Shown here piece by piece: positions 1 through 36,682 of a DNA stretch of 64,000 nucleotides. The stretch lies in NCBI GenBank assembly GCA_964019155.1, contig OZ025240.1, positions 91,907,198 to 91,971,197 of the forward strand, written 5' to 3'. Position 1 is the stretch's first letter. Every line of letters begins with the position of its first letter. Source of the stretch: Osedax fenrisi. Lineage: Eukaryota > Annelida > Polychaeta > Sabellida > Siboglinidae. The notes beneath the pieces are model-generated. The model had not been told where the DNA came from. It searched no databases and was given only the letters and a program-made list of their open reading frames with translations. A program made the translations under genes and the position numbers.

Positions 1-176
1 TATGAATATTATAGAGAATACAAGTATAACATTAAATTAACATATAAATACGATTCTGGCGGGAAGATTATCTCATGTGATGTACTTGACTCGTGCCCAG
101 GGCGTTATTTTAGCCTGGTGTTCCCTAGAGTTCTGTATAAGTATTTAATTGCATTAAGAATATATTGTGAAATATC

Positions 177-219
<43 letters not shown>

Positions 220-250
220 TAATGTATACTCAACATTATTATCGGTTTGG

Positions 251-295
<45 letters not shown>

Positions 296-414
296 CCAAT
301 TATACATAATATACATATTTTAATTGAGTTTTATTTTGCATAGAAATATATTATATTTATTTATTAACTTTCAAACTAAATTTACTACAAACCAATATAC
401 AAACTAATATATAA

Positions 415-459
<45 letters not shown>

Positions 460-1960
460 CTGTATATGTATGTGTGTGTGCGGCGTTACCGTGTATGTAT
501 TTATTATTTTAAATATTATTTTCTTGATATAAATTATAATTTATATTGAATATACTTAAACATATAAATATTCTAATAATTATGTGTATGAATACTCGTT
601 GAATGTCCTACATATATAGACTATTTAACATATAGTTAATGTGAGATTTCTATCAACATTATTCATTATAAATGTATAATAGATACATGTTAAGTATATT
701 AATATTCAGATGTATAATCGGTTATAAACAACATTACGCCACTCCACTTACTTTAATAATAACTTCATTTTCTAAATATATATGTCATTCTAAAGTGGTG
801 ATAAATTATATATATATATATATCAATACTATAAATATATGGGACCAAAGCAATACATTAATAGCTAATATATTCTTAATATAATATAAACCTTAACATA
901 ACGGTCCAGATTAAAACCTAAACGTTACATTACATATACGTATACGTATATTAATTATATGCAAAATTACACGTAGGATTTTGTAATTAATATAACATTT
1001 AGTATGAATATTTTGTTTAAACATAATTATTTGTGCATTTTAAGGAGATTAACGTGAATCTTTAAAATAAGACTGTCTCTAAAATTAAAAAATTTTAAAA
1101 AAAATTGTATTTAAAATATAGATTACTACATGTATAATGTATGATATGTCAAAATATCATATGTTAATAACATATATAAACTTAAAAACATAATTTTATA
1201 ATATTACCTATTTCTAATAAAAATAATCTTAAAAAATGGCGTAAAAATTACTTTTACATATATTATAACACTGTTTTTAAATAATTTATATAGATGAAAT
1301 TTATGTCAAAATCATGACAAATTATACAAGTTATATAAATATAATATACAAATTGTAAGAATTAGCTAAAATAACTTTTACAATAAAAATAAGAGTTAAA
1401 AAGCAGATAAACAATATAGTCAATTTTAACATAAATTATCTCAGAATATTTGTTTTTTTTTTATGAAAATTGCTATTTCTCAGTAAATAATTAACTAAAC
1501 TTAGTCACATTTTCACATTATGTTTAGTATTATATTTAGTAGTTATAGAAAATATGTGTGATTAGATTAAGAATTGATAAATGATTGATAAATAAAATTT
1601 AAAAATAAATATTTCATTTTGATATATTTTTTACTTTTTTAAAATGCTGATATTTTCAAAACTAATATTCTAATCATTTAAAATTCTATAGAACAATTAA
1701 CACAATATATATTAATGTTATGCAATTTAAATTATATTAAAAATTTAATTATTTCGTGAGATTTATATTTTTTTTTAAATGTTCTATCTAATTACATTGA
1801 AATCTAAAGACTGTGAACCCCCTTAACTATAGTTTAAATACCGTTCGACTTGTGTTTATTATTTCCAGTAAAATTAGATACTAATATAAATCATACGCAT
1901 GCGTATGTATTCTGCAGTATTCACCTTACATAAAAACGTAAGTTGAACTTTGTTCTGATG
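1..1960. other. AT-rich non-coding stretch with three (TA)n runs
   Basis: No convincing gene is visible. The stretch is very AT-rich and holds (TA)n microsatellites at about 180-219, 255-290 and 418-458. The short open frame at 672-884 has the composition of random AT-rich DNA and no recognisable domain, so I do not call it. Confidence 0.7.
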
Positions 1961-1962
1961 TA

Positions 1963-2831
1963 GGGGAAAGTAACCGAATATATAGGGACAGTACCCGAAT
2001 AAGGATAGTCTCGGTATCTCAGAAACCATAATATTACAAAAAATATTTAATGAAAATAATATTTATAATTATATATAATGGTCTAAATAAGTATTTTTTA
2101 TTTTTTAATTATTCAAAATAGTGCTGATATATCCAATAAACTGATTTTTTATTACGTTTTTAAATTTATGGAAAAAAATGTCAACTTAAAACCTTCTCAA
2201 GAATATACAAATATATCGTTATAAAAAATAACTCTAAAGCATTCTAAACATTACATAAATAATTTAAATATTTGTTTTCAAAGAATAATAAGTTGTAAAC
2301 ATATATTTATAGGTCATATAAATCCCTAATACGAACACTCTATATGTCTTAATACGGACACCCTATAACCTTCAGCGAGCAGCGTGTGAACTATTCTGAT
2401 TTTCATAAAAATCGCGTAAGTTATAATATAAATACCACCAATGAAGCTAAATCTAAAAATGTTATTATATAGATACTTAACTTGTATTATTAATTAACAA
2501 AATATTAAAAATTAATAAGTTGATTACTTATTAAATTATATTAAATTATTCATAAAATTAATTATAAATAATGTAATCTTATTGGATAATTAATAATATA
2601 TAGTTTATCTAGTGGTATATGTGGTGTCCGAATTCGGACATGGGTACCGAATACGGACACCCCCATTATCTATTGAATACAAATATTAAATAAAATTTTA
2701 ATTTTATTTTTATATCAATAATATCTATAATCATATAATATTAAGATATTGTAATTTTTGAATACAAATAATGAGTCTTAAAATGTTAAGAACGTGTAAT
2801 GTTAAAGTGTCCGTATTAGGTTACTTTCCCC
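1963..2831. mobile_element. TIR element (MITE), about 869 bp, TA target duplication
   Basis: The left end starts GGGGAAAGTAACCGAATA and the right end is its near inverse, ending GGTTACTTTCCCC. Both ends abut TA, the target duplication typical of Tc1/mariner-like elements. There is no ORF, so it is non-autonomous. Variants of a GTCCGTATT motif recur inside (about 2340, 2355, 2625, 2650, 2810), some in palindromic order. It belongs to the same family as the elements at 27054-27936 and 27996-28863. Superfamily assignment is an inference from the TA duplication. Confidence 0.82.
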
Positions 2832-2833
2832 TA

Positions 2834-3230
2834 ATACCCAATAATGGAGATCTTAGTATAGGTATTCATTATCGTGGTATAAGTCTTAGTTCATTATAGC
2901 CTAAACTTATAATCGTATGATAATGTACAGAAATGGCACTCACCTAGACAAACATTTAAAGTAAAATCAAAAATGTTTCAGAAGTGGCATAGCAATAAAC
3001 AGTTAAATACTTGTATTTAAGAAAACGATGAACGTTTATATGCGTTAAGTTGAAATAATAAAACAAATAAATAGTTACACAAATAATAATAAATTTAAAT
3101 AGAAGACATTATAATGATAACATATATGAATGTAATTGGCATTTAAAAGTAATAAATGATGACATAGTCCGTAATTCATCGGGAAGACTGTTCCAGTACT
3201 TCGGATCAGCAACTGAATCTGTGTTTAAAT
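2834..3230. other. Intergenic AT-rich DNA, nothing recognised
   Basis: No ORF, RNA gene or repeat could be supported here. The stretch separates the 869-bp MITE from a LINE fragment. Confidence 0.5.
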
Positions 3231-3234
3231 GAAG

Positions 3235-3655
3235 AATATCTAGAAATCAGTCGAATCTGCTCTGCTGTACGGATGTGATATGTGCACCCTACTCAAACAA
3301 CTGTATGTACACTCGAATTCTGCGAATGATACTAATCGTATATTAATCTCAGAAAGTCACAAAGAGGTACTAATACTAATGGGATATTGAAAACTTATTT
3401 ACAAAGATCAGATTTCGACGCTAAAAGGTTGCCGGACATTGCCTACGTAGAGATTGTGAGGTTGTTTTTGAACTAGTTATTTGTGAACCTACTCATGGAA
3501 CTAGAAGACGAGGTAGGAAACATGAAAGTTACATTAGGACTATGTAGCACGATATACCGGCGATCGAGATGAGAGTAGCTATGATGAAGCGTAATATTTG
3601 GAGATATTTGACTGTCTGGGAAACAAGAATCCCGAAATAAGCTTAAGTAATGAAT
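3235..3655 (+). pseudogene. Degenerate LINE reverse-transcriptase C-terminus
   Basis: On the plus strand, pieces in shifting frames match the C-terminal part of pol-like LINE proteins that follows the RT domain: VESALLYGC near 3256, then YTRILRMILIVY, then KVAGHCLRRDCE near 3425, then EPTHGTRRRGRKHESYIRT near 3490-3545, and a tail of the W-x(n)-RIPK type. Stops (for example after KIRFRR near 3420) and frameshifts show it is dead. The minus-strand open frame across 3473-3673 is its shadow. The arrangement is typical of LINEs that encode a C-terminal extension; the exact clade is uncertain. Confidence 0.72.
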
Positions 3656-3659
3656 ATAA

Positions 3660-4800
3660 TCGACTGAAAGCATACATTATTATTCTATATCAATGATACA
3701 ACGATACTACGGATCTATTTTATTAGATTTTATGAATCACACGGGGTAGGTATTTATGTAATTTAGGAGGTCGGTAATAGGATAATCATATGAGTTGCTG
3801 TAATTAAAATATATTGGTTAACTCTATTAAACTCAGTTCACTTATTAAAATTAAATTATTTGTATAATGTTTATAACCATATAATTCATGTACAGTATTA
3901 TATTTTATTTTTATTAATAAAGTGTTTACAATGATTTAAAAAAAGTTATTATTCAAATTAAACTATAATATTACATATTATCAAAAACAAATATAGTATT
4001 AACTATTTTAAGAAAAAAAAATGTATTCATATTTAACATTAATTTACTAAAAGGATTAGTTAATGTATTTATAATTTTTTGATATCTCTCATAGTTACTG
4101 AGATACACAATATTTGGATACCTTCCCCAAATGTTTATTTGTATGATACTTTTATAAATAATTAATGTGAAATATAACAAAATTTAGAATACGAACATAA
4201 ACTTGGAACCATAATATCGACACCTAAATATATCGATATTTATATATACTATATAATATTTAATATCCACTATCCAATCAGAATTAAATGCGCGTTACTT
4301 TTAGATAACACACGCAATTCATACATTGTTTTCCTAAAATTAATAAATATTTAATATGTTATATTATATTATAAATATTAAGTTTTAAATTACTTAATTA
4401 TAAATCGAATACTGTACGATGTACACTGTACGTCGTACAGTGTATGTACCTCGGAGTTTTATATAGTTTCTGAAAGACTATTTAATTCCAAGTAGAAGTA
4501 ATATATTATATGTGTATAATAAAATAACACAGATAATTACATTATGAGAGTAATTATTAGATTAACCTAATTATTTTTGTAAAATAAATTAATTAATTGT
4601 TATCATATAAACATAATATTATTAACGTAAACTGTATACTTATATAATAAGATAACACCATTATAGGTAAACTGTTGTATTACGAATTATAATATGAATT
4701 AAAAATGAATATGAGTATTTATCTCTATATTCTAATTTTCTTTATAATTAAATCATAACTATTTACATTATTATTAAATATAAATATAATATATAAAAAG
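3660..4800. other. AT-rich intergenic DNA
   Basis: Nothing beyond AT-rich sequence. A minus-strand open frame at 3971-4180 has no recognisable domain and AT-driven composition. A small palindromic cluster (CGTACGATG/CACTGTACGTCGTACAGTG) lies around 4415-4445. Confidence 0.5.
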
Positions 4801-4804
4801 TTAA

Positions 4805-4882
4805 TTAGCCGAGTCAGCTATAACGAGGTGTATTAATTTTATTGTTTTCGCAGGATATTCGAGTTTGAGTCCCAGTCATGGC
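4805..4882 (+). repeat. tRNA-like (Leu/Ser-type) sequence, probable SINE head or tRNA relic
   Basis: The plus strand shows a box-A-like TAGCCGAGTCAGC and a box-B-like GAGTTTGAGTCCC about 50 bp later, in the spacing of a tRNA with a long variable arm. The box B is imperfect and the acceptor stem does not pair convincingly, so a functional tRNA gene is unlikely. It reads best as the decayed head of a tRNA-derived SINE. Confidence 0.45.
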
Positions 4883-5985
4883 AGATTTGTTATCATCTTT
4901 TCACAATATATAATCAATTTAATGTTCTCGATAGATGATTAATTTATTAAGAGTTACAACGGTAACTGTAAAACGTTTTAATTTTTTAATTTCGTATTAT
5001 TCTTTGTTTATTTCTATAACGTATGTTATCGTTAGCAAATATTTATATTTTCAACTATAAATTAACTTTAATAAATTATAAATCAAAAAAATAAATCTTA
5101 TTTAGAAATGTATATATTCGCTCAGTTCTTTATTCGAATTTGTATAGGATGGATACCTACATTCATTCGACATATAGATTTAAGATTTAAGTTTTTTGTA
5201 TTCAAAAATATTTGAAGTATCATTAATAAATTAATAAATATAATAAAAAAGAGTGCAAGAGTAAAACCGTTAAGAAATATAACACTAATTATTTAGACGG
5301 TACTGCATCGTTTATTTTGTAAGAACTGTCTATTTAGTAAGAACATTTTTATGAATGTATAAATTTAGTATAGACTACATTAGGGTACCACGATAGTTCA
5401 CACTGTGATCAATACATCCCTCTTCAGATCTGATAATGTAGTAGGTATACTTATTATATGTATACGTACTATCTATAGATAGACAGATATGTGCTTTATG
5501 TATATACAAATATAACAAAGATAGTTCTCATTTGTGTTTTATCAAAATAATAATACATTATAATAATAGTGTGTATAATATGATTATGTTTAGAAATATA
5601 CGATTGTTTGCGTGGTCTTTAACCTGATTTTTAATTACTTTATATTAATATATAAGATCATTATATGTTCGATACATAGTTTTATTTTCATTCTGATTTT
5701 TATGTTGTTCATTATTTGCTTTTATTTTGATGGTTAGTATTTTGATTATAGTTAATCTGTGATATTACTTGACTTATATCACGCGTTTATTAGTTTGAAT
5801 CAACACTAATAATGTATGATAATTTGTAGTTAGTATTATAATATTGATATATATATATATATATATATATATTTAACTCAGAAGGGTGTACAAAATAAAA
5901 AATATATGGTATATTAAAAATTAATTTGTCGACCTCTTCATCATCGTATTGAGCCTAACTCAATAAAATATAATAAACGTAAACT
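4883..5985. other. AT-rich intergenic DNA with a (TA)n run
   Basis: No gene is visible. A (TA)n microsatellite lies at about 5848-5873. Confidence 0.5.
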
Positions 5986-5989
5986 AATA

Positions 5990-7328
5990 ATAAAAAAATT
6001 AATAAAAATTAAAATAAAACTAATAAAAACAATAAAATAAATGAACTATAAAATTCAACGATCGGGCTTCTTTTCGATCGGAAATTCTTGAAGTTTTGAT
6101 AAATCCATTTAATGGATTTATCTCTATTTTCCATATTCTTATCAGCCCATGGTTTAGAATTATAGCTAATTATATCTTTAGCATTTGACCACAAGTACCA
6201 AATGTTTTAGTAACAAAAGGGAGAAAAATAATACCTGCATCATGACAAATATCAAATTTTTCTCATCTTTAGATATTTCACGCTCACCAGCTGCAAAACC
6301 AACCTAAATTGCCACACTTAAAATAGTAGTATTCTGCAGGGTTGAGGTGATTGAGACATCAATGGCGGCTGATTTTCCTAAAGACCAGTTATTTACTGAA
6401 ACATTTCCAGTTCTTCGAATAGTGCCTAGGATAAAATTGGCTGTTTCTAAAGATAGGGATAAACCTGCTGAATTCATTATACGGTATAGAGTATCTCGTA
6501 CATAAGTGTGACTATTAGTACGTTAACTTCCAGCTCCACATATCAGACTATTGTCTCCATAAATATCAAGTAATGCTTTGTTGCAAGATAGATATGTACG
6601 AGATATAATATAGAGAGGTAGGCCCAACATATATCTAAGAATTACTCTAAATTCAGTGAAATTAAAAGCAGTCCCATTGAGGGATTTGGGATGGCAAGTA
6701 ACCATGCACCTGCATGATCTCCCGATAGCGAAAGTAGTCTATCTTTATTTCAAGTAGTGGTCCGAGTAGGGTACCTTTACTTTTAAAATAAATAGGAGTA
6801 AATAATTTCTTATGTATTCCAATTCGTTAATCTAGAATTTCCTTAGCATTTAAACAACCCAAAGATACAATCTAAGAAATTGAATTATTCAATATACCAT
6901 CTAAGTATAATGAAATTGATAAATTTGAAATAAATGTATTATTTGGCTTACAGAAGATAGATACCCTGCTTGAGCTATGTTGCATACAGAAATAATCCCT
7001 AGACTACCTTCACGAATTGGAAGAGTAGCCTGACACCACGAGTCTTCATCCAAACTAGAGTGGCACCATTTTTCAAGAGATTTTCTTAAATAATTATCAT
7101 ATTTATTAATAGAATTTAGTAGGAGAAGTTCTAAAGGCATAGTTAATTTTACAAATACCTGCGCATGAACGAGTTAGGGCTAGTTCACACTGTGGGTTAT
7201 CAATTTGTAAAATTACCAGATGCAATTTAATACAATCATTAACTTTAATATTCATGTGATTATTTATAAATTTGAAATACCAATTGATGAACCGAGTAAA
7301 TAAATTCCTTCTCCATATATTCTCCACA

Positions 7329-7330
<2 letters not shown>
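5990..7330 (-). pseudogene. Degenerate retroelement pol-like C-terminal region
   Basis: Minus-strand pieces in several frames read in order like one protein. First comes a segment with MNIKVNDCIKL and CAGICKINYAFRTSPT (about 7327-7140). Next is DEDSWCQATLPIREGSLGI followed by SVCNIAQAGYLSSVSQ (about 7070-6960). Then come HPKSLNGTAFNFTEF and a C-x(n)-GDNSLICGAG zinc-binding-like motif (about 6705-6523), and finally VSITSTLQNTTILSVAI and AGIIFLPFVTKTFGTCGQ (about 6365-6185). This order is that of the region after the RT domain in a class of invertebrate LINE-like pol proteins. Multiple stops and frameshifts make it a relic. Confidence 0.7.

Positions 7331-7338
<8 letters not shown>

Positions 7339-7380
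<42 letters not shown>
7339..7380. repeat. (TA)n microsatellite
   Basis: About 40 bp of alternating TA preceded by a short TC run. It lies just upstream of the truncated LINE that starts near 7518. Confidence 0.9.
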
Positions 7381-7384
<4 letters not shown>

Positions 7385-7506
7385 TACATACTTAATAAGT
7401 GTTCTTACTACTATATTTATAATGTATATGTATATCATTATCAATAAAGCTATAGCTGGTATATCATGCTATTTGTTAGATTACTTTTTATATTATTATA
7501 TATTAT

Positions 7507-8718
7507 ATGTATATAATCATGGAACGTGTAGTCAGTAGACAATTGATATTTTATCTTGAGAATAACTATTTAATGGAACCCTACCAGAGTGCTTATAGAA
7601 AACATTATTCCACTGAAACTGCTTTAAATATTATTACTGATACGCTCTATAAATCGCTCGACTCCTCTCATTGTGCGCAACTATTGCTACTCGACCTTTC
7701 GAGTGCGTTTGATACTTTAAACCACAATATTCTTATTGAACGCATTAAGGAACTCGGAATTGAAGGTTCGTCTCTCAGCTGGTTAACTTCATTTAATAAC
7801 GATCGAACTTCCTCAGTAAAAGTGAATGGTTATATTTCGCCTCCCATTGATATACTATGTGGAGTTCCTCAGGGATCAGTACTCGGTCCTTTATTGTTTT
7901 CTATTTACTTGCGTCCTCTATCTAATATTATTAGTAAATTTCCTAATATTACCTACCATATATATGCTGATGATATACAGCTAATTATTAAAATTCCTGT
8001 TAACTCGCTCAACTCCAATTTGGAACTTCTGGAATGTGCATCTGATATCATTAATTGGCTTCTTAGAAACGATCTACTAGTAAATACCTCTAAAACCGAA
8101 CTACTAAATGTATCTAGGGTATATACTACTTTTCCACCGGTAATCATTGATGGTAGGGTTATACATCCTTCTGCTTCAGTTCGTAATCTTGGAGTTATCT
8201 TCGATAGTACTTTATCTTTTGATGCTCACATTAATTCTATATCAAAATCAGCTAACTTTCATCTACGTAGGATTAGACATATTAGAAAGTATTGCTCTAA
8301 GCGTATTACTAAACTACTTATTAATGCTCTAGTATTATCCAGAATTGATTATTGCGGATCATTATTTAGTGACTTAAAGAATATAGAGGTTAAAAAGATT
8401 GATAGAATTATTCGCGCTTCTATACGCCTTATTTATAATATCAATCGTAGTGAACATTTGAAAACAGATGAACACCAACATAATCTTAAATGGCTATTAT
8501 TTAGAAAGCGATGCAAATATCGTTTACTCTGTCTAGCTCATAAATCTGTATTCTTAGGTAAGCCTGACTATCTGCATACTCAACTGAAACGTCGTCGCAT
8601 ACTGAAGAAGATTCGAACATCTGATGCAATACTGTTGGAGAGCAATACTTTATTCAATGGATTTAGTAATCGGGCATTCTCCTCCGCTGTTCCTCGCATA
8701 TGGAACGTCCTACCGTAA
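7507..8718 (+). CDS. Non-LTR reverse transcriptase fragment (LINE ORF2)
   Basis: This 403-codon frame carries the RT core: STETAL near residue 37, LLDLSSAFDTLNH (motif A), GVPQGSVLGPLLFSIYL (motif B) and YADDIQL (motif C, catalytic DD) around residue 155, followed by the thumb-like NLGVIFDSTLSF segment and a C-terminal PRIWNVLP block. The endonuclease and N-terminal RT portions are missing. The frame ends at a TAA at 8716, but related sequence continues in the same frame to a second stop at 8785-8787, so the TAA looks like a late nonsense change. The first codons come from flanking TA-rich DNA and are probably not element sequence. The enzyme would copy LINE RNA into DNA at a nicked target; this copy cannot do so alone. 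Confidence 0.88.
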   Translation: MYIIMERVVSRQLIFYLENNYLMEPYQSAYRKHYSTETALNIITDTLYKSLDSSHCAQLLLLDLSSAFDTLNHNILIERIKELGIEGSSLSWLTSFNNDRTSSVKVNGYISPPIDILCGVPQGSVLGPLLFSIYLRPLSNIISKFPNITYHIYADDIQLIIKIPVNSLNSNLELLECASDIINWLLRNDLLVNTSKTELLNVSRVYTTFPPVIIDGRVIHPSASVRNLGVIFDSTLSFDAHINSISKSANFHLRRIRHIRKYCSKRITKLLINALVLSRIDYCGSLFSDLKNIEVKKIDRIIRASIRLIYNINRSEHLKTDEHQHNLKWLLFRKRCKYRLLCLAHKSVFLGKPDYLHTQLKRRRILKKIRTSDAILLESNTLFNGFSNRAFSSAVPRIWNVLP

Positions 8719-8963
8719 TACTTACGGAAGGTCCAATCCTTATATTGTTTTAGAAAGAAACTAAAACATTATTTAAACACTTCTTAATTTATTTTTGTAT
8801 ACGCGTTATTTAATCTTTATATCCTATCTAAATCTATTTAATTTAATTTTTTGTTATTTTGTATTTTCTATTCGTTTGTTTTTATTATTTTTCGTTATTA
8901 TTATACACCAGAGAGGGCACCCGCTATATTGGTGTTTAAATAAACAATTCAATTCAATTCAAT
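7518..8963 (+). mobile_element. 5'-truncated LINE (non-LTR retrotransposon) with 3' AATTC repeats
   Basis: The element begins inside the RT domain next to TA-rich DNA and runs through the RT ORF to a 3' UTR ending in (AATTC)n at about 8945-8963. A short 3' microsatellite in place of poly(A) is common in CR1/L2/Rex1-type LINEs. 5' truncation is the usual outcome of target-primed reverse transcription. No clear target duplication is visible. Confidence 0.85.
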
Positions 8964-9940
8964 ATAATTTGTTAAATATCCCCCAATACGATGTTACTTT
9001 TTAATACCTAAATTATAAATTTATAATAATTAGACGACAACATATACTTTAGTAAATAGGTTGGTCTGCTATTGTAATCATAGTCTTTAATATCTATCAC
9101 TAATTTATTTATTTTTGTTTACAGCTTGTATTATATTTGTTATTAAAATATGTGTATAGATCAATTTTTAGGTATTTCGGAAAATATATATCTGTTAGGA
9201 AACTGTGAGTTAGGTTGTACGAGGATAGTAGGCGACAGAAGAGATGTGGATATAATGGAATAAGTAGATAACTGGAATGTTTTCATCATCCAGTATGATA
9301 TTAGAAGAACGTTTTGCATATTAGAGTTTGAGAATTCCTCGAGAAATACGCGTAAACATTTATTAGATGGGTAGGAGACAAGGGGTATATTAAAGGGGGA
9401 TAGGGTAGGGTGATTTATATAAATCGGTTTATTATTATAAATATATAGATATAATAAATATAATCAATTTAATATATTATAATTTATATAATAGTAAATA
9501 ATTATATATATATAATTATAAGTTATTATATAATAACTTATCTTGCAGTATATTTGCAATAATATTATTATGTAAAGATAATGTAATACCTAAGTGAATA
9601 GATATTATATATAATATATATAAATTTATATATATATATATAAATATATATATATAAATAATATATATATAAATTAATTCATATAATTATATATAATAAA
9701 CACACATTTATTGGAAGATATCTAATGTAATTTATATAACATTAGTTGCTCAATATATAACTTATATTTTATAAAATATATAAATGTAGTATGTTATAAA
9801 ATAATTTATTTATTCAAGTAAAAATGTTTAAATGTGTACGCTTCAGGTATCGTGCATAGCTGTCAGAGTTTCATCTGTAAAGTGTTCAAGTGTTGTTATT
9901 ATACACGTATATTAAAGCCTAATAAATATAATAATAATAA

Positions 9941-9975
<35 letters not shown>

Positions 9976-10098
9976 TGTATTAGAATAATTTGTGTTTGTT
10001 TTCTATTTCGTTTTTAGTCTATAATATTAATGTGCTTTTTCTTCCAATGGGGGATATTTTTATATTTTCTGTTGTTATTGCCCGTTGCTATATATATA

Positions 10099-10148
<50 letters not shown>

Positions 10149-10450
10149 CCATAATGTATCACGATCATTATGCATCTGAACTAGATATACTATACATATA
10201 TAACCAAGGTATCTGTCACACCACATACACGTGCCTTTTTAAGGATATGAAAGTTGGGGAGAAAATATCAAAAATATTTATTTTGTTTTCAATTGTATTT
10301 AAAAAACAATCCTATGAAATACATCTACTAATTTAGAATAAATAAATAGGATTATGATATGATTGATTATGAAAAATCTGATGTTGTTGTTGTAAAATAT
10401 TTCACAGTGCAATTGCCTACAAAATATACATTAAAAAGCCACTTCCCTAT
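8964..10450. other. AT-rich intergenic DNA downstream of CatSper2 copy A
   Basis: The stretch contains (AAT)n at about 9946-9975, (TA)n at about 10089-10142 and the short TA-rich open frame 10085-10336, which I reject. A less AT-rich patch at 9180-9415 could not be identified. The 3' UTR and polyadenylation site of CatSper2 copy A (minus strand) should lie just left of 10457. Confidence 0.5.
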
Positions 10451-10456
10451 ATGTGA

Positions 10457-34111
<23,655 letters not shown>

Positions 34112-34407
34112 CTTATGAACGATGGACATATACACGATATGATATGTAATGAAAGATATCATATTATATATAAATAAATAATACTAATAATTATGATAAT
34201 GTATTAGAAGATGTTTTCGTTGTTTATTTTCTAGTGTTGTACGTAGATTGTATGAGAATGTTGTTCATCCAATGCTTCAAAATAATATTGAATATTTTCT
34301 ATTTTTGTTACCATATTATATATATATATAATAATAATATCAGTATTTAGACATGACTATAGTGTATGGTAAACGAAAAAGTGCGATGCTTGTCTAGTCG
34401 TTCACCC

Positions 34408-34447
<40 letters not shown>

Positions 34448-35589
34448 GCGTCGGAACGATATTTTTTATGGGGGGGGCTATTTATTTCTATTTTATATTA
34501 TATATCCTATTATTTATTACCAATATAATTAGTAACTATATCTTATTAATATCGTATACCTCTTTAGTCTATGTTAACACTTTGATATGCAATTAATAAT
34601 ATTAATAATATTTAATTTTTATAACAATTAGTATAAATATATTAGAAAATAAATAATAAACATTACATAATTTATTATTATATAGATATAGATTTTTATT
34701 TATAAATATACCCATCTCAATTGTATGAATTATTTTTTGATTGAAATTTTCCAATACTAATGCATTGAATCTACTATCTAGCATAGTAGATCGTAACCAC
34801 GTCTTATTGTTCGTAGCTTACTAAATCCACGCTAACATGATACAGAACTTGAGGGGAAAATCAATAAATGTGATCAAATCTATTACGCCGGAAAATATTT
34901 TTTGAATTATATTATTTGTAATAATGATTCCTTTAATTTATAAGAATGTATAAATAATGTTTCCTTAGTATAAAATTTGGTTTTAATTTTCAACATTATG
35001 GAATAAAACAACTCAGTATATTTTATTCTGTAAATATTAATGATAAAGTATATTAACATATTAACTGATCATATCTAATCACATTATTATATTAACATAA
35101 CATTAATAATGCTATAGCATATAATATATATATTATTTTATCTAGATGAGGTACCTACATAGTATTTTGAACTGTCATTACTATTCATCTCATACATATT
35201 TATAATAATGTATAGTATATGTCTTATTATTATTCTCTGAATTAGATATACTTAGAAAATTAAATTAGATATATTTAAAATAAAAATAAATTATTATAAT
35301 ATATTATTATAAACATTTATTATAAGCTAGTTTGTATTTTATAAAAATATTTTATACAATATGTTTATAGAAGCAGGTTATTAACCTTGAATCAATATAA
35401 AAACTTGTATATATAAAATATAAAAACTCTTGTTTCTATATCTTCAATGAATGTTTGCAAATTATTTCTATCATTATTCAATTTAATTAGAATCATCTTT
35501 ACTATTATCTGATCCTTTATGTTTATTTATTATTGATTTTTATTATTATTATATATATAATTATATTCATATATGCTTTCAAGTATATT

Positions 35590-36370
35590 TTTATAAATGT
35601 TAACTTCAATAGTATGTATTGGTATCATGAAAGCTTTCACCTTCATATCCATGCTTTCAAATATCAAACTTTAAATATTCATAGAAAAAATATTTGACTT
35701 ATTCATATTTTTTAATAATAAATTTGCAATATATTTGTGGTCATTGGTAATATAATCTAATTCTTTATATTATTTCAGTGCATCAATTATTCCACTATAT
35801 TGATCTAATGTTGTTTTAATACATGATTTTCGCAGTCCATCTTGTTGGGCATAATGGTTTCAATATCATTGCTTTGTTATTATTAGTATTATATATATAC
35901 AATATGTATACAATCCGGAATTTGATCGTTTGTTCATATAATAATCCCAAATCATGAACCACTCTCAAGGCTTTTCTTATATTTATATTATTATCTAATG
36001 ATTATGCTATTAAGTTTGTGCGATGAGCTCCACATTGTGTATAAAAAGTTAATGGCTGTCTCATATTCATTATTATAGTCTTTACACTATTATATTTACC
36101 AGACATATAAGCTGCACCGTCATATGACTGTCTTCTTAATTTTGAAATAGGCAAATTAAGATGTTAGAGTTCAAATAACATTACATTTGCTATATTTTCT
36201 AAGTTGTATCCTCAGTACACTCGCATATATTGCATATATGCATATTTATTTAATTTCTAGTTTTTAGTCAAATATCGAACCACCAAAATGTCCTGCTCAC
36301 TTCCGGGTATATCTTGAATTCCATCACATTAAATTGAGAAAGTTCCATTAATATCTTATAATCAAATATT
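35590..36370 (-). pseudogene. hAT transposase remnant (ZMYM1-like group)
   Basis: Minus-strand pieces include an SI-x-CDGIQDIPGSEQDILVV stretch, then LRRQSYDGAAYMSGKYNSVK, then QPLTFYTQCGAHRTNLIA, then IRKALRVVHDLGLLYEQ. The order (DGxQDxxxxEQ, SYDGAAxMSGK, CxAHxxNL) is that of hAT transposases related to ZMYM1. Stops and frameshifts are frequent. Confidence 0.8.
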
Positions 36371-36473
36371 TAATAGGATTTCAGATTTATATAGGTGAAT
36401 AATTTCATTCTTAATATCGCCAGATAACAAGTATCTCTCAGAGATTCTGACATGAATATTATCATATTTCATG

Positions 36474-36682
36474 GATGGGGGGGGGGCAAACAATAATTAG
36501 CCCCCCCCCCCCATATGTTTGGTCAAATTCTTTAGCAAAAATTTGTATTAACAAAGAAAATATACTATATTTAATATATATAAAATTTATTAATACACAT
36601 TTCATGGGGGGGGCAAAACATACTTAGCCCCCCCCATATTTTTGAATGGGGGGGTCCGATACCCCCCGCCCCCCCCTGTTCC
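36474..36682. repeat. Subterminal G-run/C-run hairpins in the hAT-like element
   Basis: G runs of 7-11 and C runs of 7-13 alternate: ATGGGGGGGGGGGCAAAC then TAGCCCCCCCCC at about 36474-36513, again at about 36603-36636, and a C-rich block at 36661-36676. Each G run can pair with the following C run. Confidence 0.85.

Noticed and set aside
3473..3673. Minus-strand ORF near 3.5 kb
   Set aside because: It is the antisense of a recognisable LINE C-terminal fragment on the plus strand.
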